From Lojkania enalia (lineage: Eukaryota; Ascomycota; Dothideomycetes; Pleosporales), in NCBI GenBank assembly GCA_010094045.1, contig ML986595.1, positions 248,001-312,000 of the forward strand: a stretch of 64,000 nt of DNA. The letters run 5' to 3'. Below are positions 33,034 to 41,777 of this stretch, piece by piece. The number at the start of each line of letters is the position of its first letter. Position 1 is the first letter of the stretch. A model generated the notes under the pieces. The model was given only the letters and a program-made list of their open reading frames with translations. It made no database searches and was not told the origin of the DNA. A program made the translations under genes and the position numbers.

Positions 33034-33473
33034 GTCCACAAATTAAAAAAAACAAAAAAACAAAAACCTACTATAGAGAAGCTCACTGCTAAAGGACGAC
33101 ACAGTGTCGAAATAGAAAGCTGAATCCCATAGTTTCTATAGATAGATCTAGATCTAGCTTGCCCGATAGATAACAACTATCTAGGCAATGACGCGAGGCG
33201 CCAATAAAACAGCATAACTATTGCTTGCCAGTGGAAGATGGATCCTAGATCCAGATCCAGTCCAGTCCTGCAGCTTATCGTGCCGCGGAGAAAGCAAGAT
33301 TCATGGCATCCGGTAGTGAATGCATGCTATTGCTGCTTGGGAGCTTCTAGATCGCTGGGGAGAGGAGATAAGGATATGCGGGGCCCAGATCTGGAGCGAT
33401 GTTGGTTTAGCGATTGGCCGATAAGCGGCCACAGGACCTTGCTAGTAGTCCTTTCCGGAAACTAGTCCGAAAC

Positions 33474-33536
33474 AAACGCTCTAACGTCCATCACTGCAGG
33501 TCGAGAAACACCCCAAGCCAAGAGAAATGAGGGGTA
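33474..33536 (+). repeat. Left inverted repeat of the candidate element
   Basis: The core reads TAACGTCCATCACTGCAGG and continues GTCGAGAAACACCCCA. It matches the reverse complement of 38146-38205. An outer AAACG at 33474-33478 is also shared, separated from the core by three extra bases here. Confidence 0.85.
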
Positions 33537-33879
33537 CTTCAACTTTACACCACTCAAATTCTGCACACACTTTATTATCTATTATATTTTCATACTATGC
33601 ATGTGATATAGGTGATTCTAATCATACAGGCGCCTTCGCATCCAAAAATTACTATCGTGTCGTCGTCGCTACGGCCGATTTTGTAAAAAACCTCCTTTAT
33701 CGCGAAACAGACTTCTCCCGCTATAACATCATCATTACGCTCTTGCTGCTACTAAAAACTATAGCACAGTTCTATCTAAGTCTATAAACTCCCCTACAGT
33801 ATTCAAAAGCCACTATCAGCGTTGTGGCTGCTATCGCACGGAGATTCACGCGGGGTCACTATGCGTGTCAGTATCTCTA

Positions 33880-33910
33880 TTTCTTTCTTTCTTTCTTTCT
33901 TTCTTTCTTT
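33880..33910. repeat. TTTC tetranucleotide microsatellite
   Basis: Seven to eight uninterrupted TTTC units within the AT-rich left part of the candidate element. Simple sequence repeat. Confidence 0.9.
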
Positions 33911-34455
33911 TATTCCTACACCCTTTCAGGCCGCGCTGGCCTATGTGGGGAGTCAGTACCTCTAATAAAAAGTAATTATCAATATGGGCTAGTGCGATAC
34001 TATTTTGCACGTCTCACGTAACCAGTACTATGTAATTTTACTTAGATCAAGAGCTCAGCCTGTGGCTGTGCGGAGCCATGGCACACAGGCCGACCACAGC
34101 CCCGCAATTATGTAATCCTTGTCAACTTGGCCAGTGCCTCTAGTCACCAACTCAGCTTATTGTGTACTCTGCAGCTCTCTTGCAACGTCAGGAAAAGTAC
34201 AAAGTTGGTAGTTAAGGCTGGTATAGCTACCTGCTAGTAGGCTGCGAGCGGGCTGCTGCTAGGCTGCGCGATCTGCGGATTTGCCGTTTTCGCCAAAATC
34301 GCGCCACTTAGGATAGTAGAAATTCTAGCCGTGTAGGTCGTGCTACTTCGGATAGCAGAAGCGCAGGTCGCTGTCAGCCCGCCTTAGTCGCGCTTTTCGA
34401 TGCTCCCAACGCTCCTAACGCTCTCGCCACTTCTACCTATCCTACCTCTCCCACA

Positions 34456-34547
34456 AGCAGGAGAAGCGACGTACGCTACTCGCCGTTAGGTTGACGATTG
34501 TAATTAGCTATAGAGAGCAGGAGAAGCAACGTACGCCGCTCGCCGTT
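34456..34547. repeat. Two 32-bp direct repeats spaced 60 bp apart
   Basis: Copy one is 34456-34487 and copy two 34516-34547. They match at 29 of 32 bases, and all three differences are transitions, as repeat-induced point mutation would leave. The copies share AGCAGGAGAAGC and CGCCGTT ends. Confidence 0.85.
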
Positions 34548-35198
34548 GCATGGGTGCGCCTTGGCACTCCTCATGTATATGGCAAGGACCGCCCCTCATC
34601 TCTTGCACCTCACTTTAGTATATTGACAATAAAGCCCTCATATTGCTCCTTGAACTATTAGTTTGGTGTTAGTGAGATGTGCTTGTCCGTCAGAGTTCCT
34701 ATAATAGAAACTCTGTCACGTCGGCATGACGAGCTGAGCAAAACCTATCTCTTGACGAAATACAATCAAGCTGAAGGCTTGATGAGGCGAAGCTAATATA
34801 CATGATGCGTCTCGCTAAGGTGCCAAGGCGCTAATCCACGCACGTAAACCCTCACCACCTGACATGTCTCATGTGCGTACGTCACAAACTCTAATATTCT
34901 AAAAAAGAGATATTAAAAAAAGAAAATAAAAGTTAAAGATGCAATAAGGCATAACTAGGAAGCTAATCTAGCATAACGTTAGCGCACCTCTTCCGCTTAA
35001 GAGATCTGCTAAAATCCTATGCTAAGGCACTTGTCAAGATTAGGTTAACGTCACGAGCCTGATCCCACCTTAGGTCGAGTTAGGCATCCATTCATCCATG
35101 ACTTTACATCTCGTGGAAACCACCTAGTTCCACTCAGCACTCTTTTGGATAATTAAATATATTCGTTCATTGATAGATATCGCACAACACGGCACAAG

Positions 35199-37484
35199 AT
35201 GACATTGGTATTCGGTACTAGTAGTGCTGGTAATAGAGGCGCTCTGCAACAAATACAGTTAGGAATCAACGAACTAGCCTCAGCGTTTGTTATCGGCAAA
35301 TCCATAGGATCCGTTGTCAGCCGCGATTCCGATGCAACTATATTCCGAATCTTAGAAGACGATTTTGGAGTTCGTGTCCATAGCATTCCAGTGTGGTTGG
35401 AAAACTTCAGGTTCCCCAGACGCGGCACTGTTTACGGACAAGGTATGAGCCGTCACGATTGTCAAGGCCTCATGCAAGGCATCAAAGTTCGTAGCCTCCA
35501 GGGTGTGGCGTCAATCATTGTGCTTTGTTGCCGATTTTCAGAGTCTGTGGATCGCATTACCACCATCCTGGAGCTCGTCATTAGCCATGGGGATAATTCG
35601 AGCGTAATTTCTCCGGGAATCCTAGGGGAACCCGCTTCGAGGATGGCCTATTCGATGAAAGAGTTGCTATCAAATTTTGTCCGAGCGACTATTGACTCCG
35701 ATGCGGATTCAGAGCAAGCTCTTGATGCATTGAAGTGGATGGCGAAGTTTGCAATAGATGTGGGAATTTCTAAGAGGCGACGATTATCTGTGGGACGAGT
35801 GCAAGAACACAACCTAAATCTGGTAACGAAGCTAATTTCCACCATCAAGGGCGTCAACGAAGCTAGCGACGAAGGCGATAACCTACCACGGGAGTCAGGT
35901 CAGCTTGTTCACGACACACTGTCTATCGGTGCTGTATCGATTGCACTAGCCGCGAGAGCGAACAGCGCCAGCGTCACGCTGCAGTGCGTAACAGCCAAGG
36001 GCGTCAAAGACATCCCCGATTTACTCGATCAATCATCATTTGTTGTCCGCCTCTGGCTCTGTCAACCGCCTCCTCAAATCAGTAATATTCTCAAATGGGG
36101 CGAAGCGGAGTTTGATGCGGGCAGAAGTGACGCAGAGGACGGTGATCGAGGGTCCCACCCCGTAATATTCGGCGGACAACTTGAAGTGGCTTGCACTGTC
36201 GCCGGCCAGATTAAGGAAGAGTTTCCGAACGTACCATTTGAAGACGACGGACGCGTTGTGGAAATGTGGGCGAAGGGGGTCGAGGTGGGGAGAAGTTTGC
36301 AATGGATGGTTTGCCATCCCAAAGGGACCAATGCCAGACGCGATCCATTCGCAAAACGCCATATACGTCCGGCACGCTTTGAGCTAAATCTCAATGCCAG
36401 CGACTGTTTCAAGGACGTACCTCCCCAAGTAGATCGTCTGGCGGTCTCATTCTCAAAGTCCGATGCCCGCCTGAAAGCTCTATCAAGAGTAATCGCCGAG
36501 ATTGTACACAATGTCTTTCATTACATTGACTACCTCCAGGACGAAGATGTGGACTTTGGAGCTGCTATGACCTTCGTGACAGTTGCTATCGCCGTTGGCT
36601 GCTTACACTCAATAACGAAGGCCGAGGCAGGACATGACGACTCATACGCCTTGGAGCTCGGCGCAGTTTGTCGGGGTGGCTCACTGAGGGAGTTGGTGGC
36701 AAGGGCAATACATGGCGAAGGGCTTGGCCATGAAGATCTGCTTTGGGCAGGAGCTACCCTGTGGGGTGGAGCGTCTCTTGCATCACATGGCCATGTTATG
36801 GTTGACCAGCGAGTCATTGGTATGGTGTCGCCGCATTGTACGATCATACTGGATATCTTACGCGATCCCAAGGGTTTCGCTAAAAGAGGATGCCAAGGCC
36901 ACCTAATTTTCATGTGCCATGGTTCGGTTCCCCTTCTTCCACGACACGCCAAAACTGGATTTATCACGGCAGCAGACGTCAACCCCTCAAGACACTCTCT
37001 AGATCGCAATGACGGGAGTATCGATTATGGCAGCCTCTCCGGAGTGCTCTCTTCTCTGAAGCCTATGGCAGATGAACTGGAACTTGTTCTAACCTTAGAG
37101 CCAGAAACCAGGAGTGGCGCGTCTCAAAGCCTGTTTTGTGTCTGGTATGCCGGAGATCTTGCCTTCGAGCTCGACCCACTGGTCGTCTTCCATAACCTCC
37201 TAGCACGACCAGACCATCCGAATAACTGTTTACGACACTATACACAACACATGACGCTAGGGCCATATATCCCTATAGATAAGATACAGTTGCTCGAGAT
37301 TTCCTATTTTAAGGTGGAAAATAGCTACGCAGTATTCAATGCACATGGAGACTCAGCCTGGCTCCTTGTTGCCGCAGGCTGCGCGCCTATGGGTCAAGTT
37401 ATCATCTCTCGAGGGTCTTTAGATGTTATTAGCTGCGACCACACGGTTGGAGACACAATTCTCTACTTAGGGGAGAATTGTTAA
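35199..37484 (+). CDS. Unrecognised 761-residue protein inside the candidate element
   Basis: I do not recognise this protein. It is a single open frame of 761 residues from an ATG at 35199 (MTLVFGTSSAGNRGALQQ) to 37484, with no intron needed, unlike most genes of this window. No signal peptide, strong transmembrane span, zinc motif, or DDE/RNase-H-like or reverse-transcriptase motif could be identified. Composition is that of a normal soluble globular protein: a mixed alpha/beta N-terminal half with a basic patch ISKRRRLSVGRV near residue 195, a glycine-rich segment (LLWAGATLWGGASLASHG) near 530, and a beta-rich C-terminus. The length and normal codon pattern argue that it is or recently was under selection. 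It sits between the two inverted repeats, so it may be an element-encoded protein, cargo, or a host gene that the repeats flank by chance. Confidence 0.7.
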   Translation: MTLVFGTSSAGNRGALQQIQLGINELASAFVIGKSIGSVVSRDSDATIFRILEDDFGVRVHSIPVWLENFRFPRRGTVYGQGMSRHDCQGLMQGIKVRSLQGVASIIVLCCRFSESVDRITTILELVISHGDNSSVISPGILGEPASRMAYSMKELLSNFVRATIDSDADSEQALDALKWMAKFAIDVGISKRRRLSVGRVQEHNLNLVTKLISTIKGVNEASDEGDNLPRESGQLVHDTLSIGAVSIALAARANSASVTLQCVTAKGVKDIPDLLDQSSFVVRLWLCQPPPQISNILKWGEAEFDAGRSDAEDGDRGSHPVIFGGQLEVACTVAGQIKEEFPNVPFEDDGRVVEMWAKGVEVGRSLQWMVCHPKGTNARRDPFAKRHIRPARFELNLNASDCFKDVPPQVDRLAVSFSKSDARLKALSRVIAEIVHNVFHYIDYLQDEDVDFGAAMTFVTVAIAVGCLHSITKAEAGHDDSYALELGAVCRGGSLRELVARAIHGEGLGHEDLLWAGATLWGGASLASHGHVMVDQRVIGMVSPHCTIILDILRDPKGFAKRGCQGHLIFMCHGSVPLLPRHAKTGFITAADVNPSRHSLDRNDGSIDYGSLSGVLSSLKPMADELELVLTLEPETRSGASQSLFCVWYAGDLAFELDPLVVFHNLLARPDHPNNCLRHYTQHMTLGPYIPIDKIQLLEISYFKVENSYAVFNAHGDSAWLLVAAGCAPMGQVIISRGSLDVISCDHTVGDTILYLGENC

Positions 37485-38145
37485 TAGGGAATGAATAACA
37501 CTTCTTCAGCAATTTTAGGCCCATCCGGGCCATTAGTTTGACTCAAGCCCAGCAGCCTCATACTGTACAATGTAAACTAAAGACCACATTACATGACCTA
37601 GTCATCAGGTCCGTCTAACTTATATATGAGCTCAAGTCTCTACTTCAGACACGTACACATCTACACATACATACACTCAATACAATCACTTCACGATACC
37701 CTACACACGTGCTACCTATCGGCTTACAGTACATCTTCACATGCACCTTGAGGGGGGGATGCCCACGACATCTAGGTGCATCCCTGGATTCGGCGTCGAC
37801 CAGATCTGGAAGTCTAACGCCAACACCTATCTCGCCTTCTCCACCTCGATTGTTTCTATCGTTTGGTTATTATAGCGCCACGATTCGCTTTCACCCACAT
37901 AATGCTATGGTAAGTACAAGGGGAGCAGGAGATGTTGTAGGGTACTGGTCTCGCTTACCTTTGGTATCCACCATGCTACGCTTATCATGATATCTTCGTC
38001 GTCAAGTTCTTAACGTGGTTAGTGGCACTCCAGCATACTTGTAGCGATAGGCTACCAGAGCAAGGAATAGCTTGACAGCAATGACGTGAAGAGATAGGCG
38101 ATTTGCGGGGTAGTTGTTCAGAGCGAGCCTAGACTAAACAGTACA

Positions 38146-38205
38146 TACTCCTCAGATTTCTCGGCATGGGGTGTTTCTCGACCAGCAGTGATAGACGTTA
38201 CGTTT
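38146..38205 (-). repeat. Right inverted repeat of the candidate element
   Basis: Reverse complement of the left repeat with 47/55 matches in the core. Its outer end (CGTTT) is followed by CTAT and then the A-tract. Confidence 0.85.
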
Positions 38206-38209
38206 CTAT

Positions 38210-38227
38210 AAAAAAAAAAAAAAAAAA
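38210..38227. repeat. 18-base A-tract beside the right inverted repeat
   Basis: Uninterrupted run of 18 A immediately outside the right inverted repeat. It may be an A-rich insertion target, a retroposon tail or a chance homopolymer. Confidence 0.9.
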
Positions 38228-38871
38228 CTAGATTTAGCAGTGGAATGCACACTTCGCAAACACCATCTCCTCGCCTTAGAAACGTATATGGCGTATTTTA
38301 TACTCTATCTCGACTATCTTAGGACGGAAACTATAGCCCTCTGAACTTCGAGGCCTATGCTTACGGAGTACGCGCCGTTCACTCGACGGCTAAAGGAGCC
38401 GCCGTTTTATTTTTTTTGTTACGAGAGAACACTCCGTTTCATTAATTCTGTATAGTCTCAAGCGAGTTTATTCGAGTGCGAAATAAATAAGATGTCTCTC
38501 TTGCAGAAAAAATGTCGGTCTTGATAGTAGCCAGTACGGAATAGTTCTTTGATGACTTTACCGCACAAACTTATGCGAATGCCATTCGAAATTCACCGCT
38601 GTAAACCAACGAGGTAGATGATCCCTCATGCAAAATAGTCAACGAGTTGGCAATCAAACATTTCTTTCGAACAATATCCTCATTAAGCTTTACCACGCTC
38701 TCGACAAAGCGTGTAGTACTGCAGCAGCGGCTAGCTGCCTGATTAACTACAAGGGGTCTTGCTCCCTATCTGTGGGACGTACGCCATGGCAACTATGCAG
38801 GCCCATATAAACAAAGATGCCTTTAGACAACTAATGGGGAATAATAAAAAAGAAAATCCCAACAATTCAAG

Positions 38872-38889
38872 AAAAAAAAAAAAAAAAAA
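38872..38889. repeat. Second 18-base A-tract
   Basis: Same length and strand as the tract at 38210-38227, about 660 bp away. The sequences before the two tracts are not alike. Confidence 0.9.
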
Positions 38890-39524
38890 GAGAAGACAAT
38901 AAAGCCGCAGTCTTCACGGCGTCATAGAGCCGTACAGCAAGCATTTGAGTGGGAGGATATCTACAAAGCGAAGAGGGGGTTGTGACACCAAAGGTGCCGG
39001 GTATCTGTAGAGACCGATGGCGAAGCTCATGGCTTCGACTGTTGCTGGTTGTATACAATAAGAGAAGGAATAGGGAGCGACTAACAGACTTATGACACGC
39101 TAACTTCAGCATAAAGTAGAAGCTAACATCCAGCGTACGAGCAAACAAGGGATAGAAGACATGGACGCCCGGCGCTAGTCATGCATGTGCAGAATCGAAA
39201 TGGAAGAAAGAATATCGAAAATGGTGGTAGAACAGAGCCGTGAGAAATACGAATTCGCACTTTTGTATTATTCGGAATTCAGCCGGTATGCAGAGAACCA
39301 CCCTATATATTCAATCCGATGGAGAGCCATCGATATGAGATGGGGTTGAGAAAATAGTCGTCATGGCGGTATCATGTATGTTGCGTCGTGGACATTCTCT
39401 CCTATCCTTTGCCTGCTTCAGTACCATGAGGCTAATGGTATAATGCAGTCACTGTCCCGTGCGCCGACATTTCAAAGTTTATCCAATGAAAGGCCTATAT
39501 ATAAGCCGATAGGACGCAATCGGT

Positions 39525-41777
39525 TTAATGTGTACCAGCGCCCAAGTTTAACCAAGACATGTCTTGCTGACCACCCTTTTGATTGGATGGCCCGGACTTC
39601 TCAGGTACGCCGCGGGGGAAAACTGTGACTGTGCTGTCACGGCTCTCAGGTAGGCCGACTGCTGGAGGCTGCCCTGGGTAAAAGGAGCTATAATTGCTCT
39701 TCGGGTAGAAAGAGCTGGTGGCGTCCGGATAATAGGAGCTACCGCCATCGCGGTTGTTTTCTATGACTACACTACCTGTATAGTTGCTGCTTGGTGGTCT
39801 ATCGTAATTTGAAGTGGCCATTGGTGTCCAGCTTTCAATGGGCGCTCGCTCATAGTGGTCATCATGGCTCGCTCCAGACCGCGAGCTTCCATTCGAGTTT
39901 GCGCGTGCAAGCTCAGCCTGCATCGGCTGCACTGGAAGGTTCTCCTGAGAATTACCCAATGTTGGGCTCCCAGTGACGACTCGACTTAGACGCTGACCAC
40001 CAAGCTTTGGTATATCAAGAGGAGCGATACTTTGAGATGGTTGGCTATACATGCGCGAATCGGTGTAAAGTGATTGGCTGCCGGTGCTAGTCCGCTCGGA
40101 CGCATACGTTGACCGTCCGGAGGGCATATGAGCCAGGTTCGTAGCCTCGTTGTTTGCGAAATATCGGCTCCATCCTGAGCTACGGCTTCGACTAATGTTC
40201 ATGGCTGCTAGAGGACGCGCGCTTGAATTTTGCCTAACCATTTTCTCGGGATTAGCAGGCTCCGGTTTTAGATCAAACTTGGATAGTTCCACCGGTTCTG
40301 CATATCCCAGAGGGCTCTTCTTTTGCACCAACCCTGCCGTGCTGGCATCACTACCAAGTGGACCCAACCCTCTCTTATGGTTCGTCTTCGCCTGGCCGCT
40401 TATTATGGCGAGGGAACTGTGCGATGCGTTCATCGAAGATGAGTAGTTATGCCCGATGGCTCCTCCAGCCTCGCTCATAAACTCTGCGCCACGATCGGCA
40501 AAACTCAGGCGGTCCTTTTCGATGTATCCAGATTGCTGTGCCTTCTTAGTCTTAGCTTTCTTGTATTTCAGGCAGAACAGAAGTAATATAAGGATTGCAG
40601 CAATGCCGAAGATGGCTCCTAACGTAGCCCCAAGCACTGTCAGCATCCGGCTCTTGTTGTCTACGGAAGCGGCGGCGGGTGCGGCAGCCGCAGTGGCACT
40701 AGACGAAGTTGCTGTTGATGAGATGGTCGAGGTTGGTAGGGGTGACGAGATATCCGAAGGGGTCGACTGGGTCAAGACTTGCTGTGCAGCAAAAAGCTCT
40801 GTAGCATTTACCCATGAATTTGCTGTTTGGTTGAAGATGCATAGCGGGTCCTCCTCACTCCCTCCACTTATGACAGCAACACCATTGGCATCTTGAGCAA
40901 TAGAATAGCCTGATCGAGTCGTAGTCGGTGCGAATGTCCCGTTGTACTCCCGCCAATCCGCAATAGTGACTCGTTTCGTTTTGGGACCCACAGTTGTGCC
41001 TGGCGCTGCTACCACTCCGCCTGCGTTGAGAAGAGCAATCCGAGTGACCTCGTTAGGCGCCACGCTCATATCATACTTTTCCAGCACCTTACTCCCATCA
41101 TCTCCCGAAAGCAGGGTACATCGAACAGAATCCTGGTTTGTAATAGGTTCGGTGAGAGTGACACCTAAGTCCCGCCACCCCAAGTCTGCATCGAACAGAA
41201 ACACGGCTTGGTTTTGTTCTCCTCCTCCTAACATGACGGCTTGTCGCTCATCAAATCTTAGGAGGAACGGCCTGATACCAGGTGGGGCATTATTCGAGGA
41301 ACTGCTTCTCACTGGGAATCGGTCCTTTTCGCTCAAAGAGATGACGAATGTTTGCGATGAAGGCTGTGTGTCTCCGGGAGTGGTGGACCCAGAGTATACC
41401 AAGATTGAATTCGAGTTTTCGAGGTAAACGGCGGCATGGTTTTGCCGGTTCTTTGTAACCCATGTCTGCGGCCGAACCCAATCCCACTTTTTCTGCGCAA
41501 AGGAATAGTGCATTAATCCCGGGTACTCCCACGATGCTGCCGTCTCGTTTACCGCCCCACCCACGACGTACAGCATGGCAGCATCGGGGTTCCCTGCAGG
41601 CGCAACATTAACACATTGCGCCCCGGTAAGGGAGATATCCATAGGCAACTCTCTCCATTCTGCACCTTCTCTTAAGTCGAGTGATTGGAAACCAGCTGAC
41701 GAGTAAACGTAAAGTGTGTCGTTGTGGACGACGGAACAATGGCCGCTCAGAGGGAATTTGGGTTGCGGCAAACCCAT
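39525..41777 (-). CDS. Kelch-repeat single-pass membrane protein
   Basis: Single exon of 750 residues. The N-terminal half (about 1-360) is a kelch-like beta-propeller in several blades (SGHCSVVHNDTLYVYSSAGF, LYVVGGAVNE, RQNHAAVYLENSNSILVYSG, GYSIAQDANGVAVISGG). A Ser/Thr-rich, likely O-glycosylated stalk follows. One transmembrane helix lies at about residues 387-408 (VLGATLGAIFGIAAILILLL), then a basic stop-transfer (CLKYKKAKTKK) and a long disordered cytoplasmic tail rich in S, P and Y. The start MGLPQPKFPLSGHCS resembles homologues that likewise lack a classical signal peptide. The frame stays open upstream for about 20 codons to an acceptor-like TAG, so an upstream exon carrying a signal sequence is not excluded. 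This family is often mis-named a splicing factor in databases; the sequence here supports a surface-receptor-like protein instead. Confidence 0.8.
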   Translation of the reverse strand: MGLPQPKFPLSGHCSVVHNDTLYVYSSAGFQSLDLREGAEWRELPMDISLTGAQCVNVAPAGNPDAAMLYVVGGAVNETAASWEYPGLMHYSFAQKKWDWVRPQTWVTKNRQNHAAVYLENSNSILVYSGSTTPGDTQPSSQTFVISLSEKDRFPVRSSSSNNAPPGIRPFLLRFDERQAVMLGGGEQNQAVFLFDADLGWRDLGVTLTEPITNQDSVRCTLLSGDDGSKVLEKYDMSVAPNEVTRIALLNAGGVVAAPGTTVGPKTKRVTIADWREYNGTFAPTTTRSGYSIAQDANGVAVISGGSEEDPLCIFNQTANSWVNATELFAAQQVLTQSTPSDISSPLPTSTISSTATSSSATAAAAPAAASVDNKSRMLTVLGATLGAIFGIAAILILLLFCLKYKKAKTKKAQQSGYIEKDRLSFADRGAEFMSEAGGAIGHNYSSSMNASHSSLAIISGQAKTNHKRGLGPLGSDASTAGLVQKKSPLGYAEPVELSKFDLKPEPANPEKMVRQNSSARPLAAMNISRSRSSGWSRYFANNEATNLAHMPSGRSTYASERTSTGSQSLYTDSRMYSQPSQSIAPLDIPKLGGQRLSRVVTGSPTLGNSQENLPVQPMQAELARANSNGSSRSGASHDDHYERAPIESWTPMATSNYDRPPSSNYTGSVVIENNRDGGSSYYPDATSSFYPKSNYSSFYPGQPPAVGLPESRDSTVTVFPRGVPEKSGPSNQKGGQQDMSWLNLGAGTH

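Larger units (their letters stand above)
33034..35198. other. Gene-free AT-rich stretch with repeats; includes the left inverted repeat
   Basis: This holds the CLC promoter, the left inverted repeat of the candidate element (33474-33536), a TTTC microsatellite and an imperfect 32 bp direct repeat. Around 34690-34800 there are two small hairpins (34691-34715, and CAAGC/GCTTG near 34770). No long reading frame is present. Confidence 0.6.
33474..38205. mobile_element. Candidate inverted-repeat-bounded element with one orphan gene
   Basis: Two related sequences of 55-63 bp lie in opposite orientation at 33474-33536 and 38146-38205. In the core (33482-33536 against the reverse complement of 38200-38146) 47 of 55 bases match, including an uninterrupted 17-base block GGTCGAGAAACACCCCA. 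The interval of about 4.7 kb holds a single long gene (35199-37484). No transposase family is recognised in that protein, and I see no clear target-site duplication at the outer edges. The layout (terminal inverted repeats, one gene, AT-rich flanks in a gene-poor zone) suggests a DNA element, but the repeats could also be two independent copies of a short dispersed repeat. Confidence 0.5.
37485..39524. other. Gene-free stretch with the right inverted repeat and two A-tracts
   Basis: This contains the right inverted repeat (38146-38205), an 18-base A-tract starting five bases after it (38210-38227), and a second 18-base A-tract (38872-38889). Short frames have no resemblance to known proteins. 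The far end is the 3' side of the kelch gene. Confidence 0.6.

Noticed and set aside
34600..34900. Possible LTR remnant (AATAAA-like signal, hairpins at 34691-34715 and near 34770)
   Set aside because: No second copy in the window, no primer-binding site or retroelement coding sequence; the signals are too short to call an LTR.
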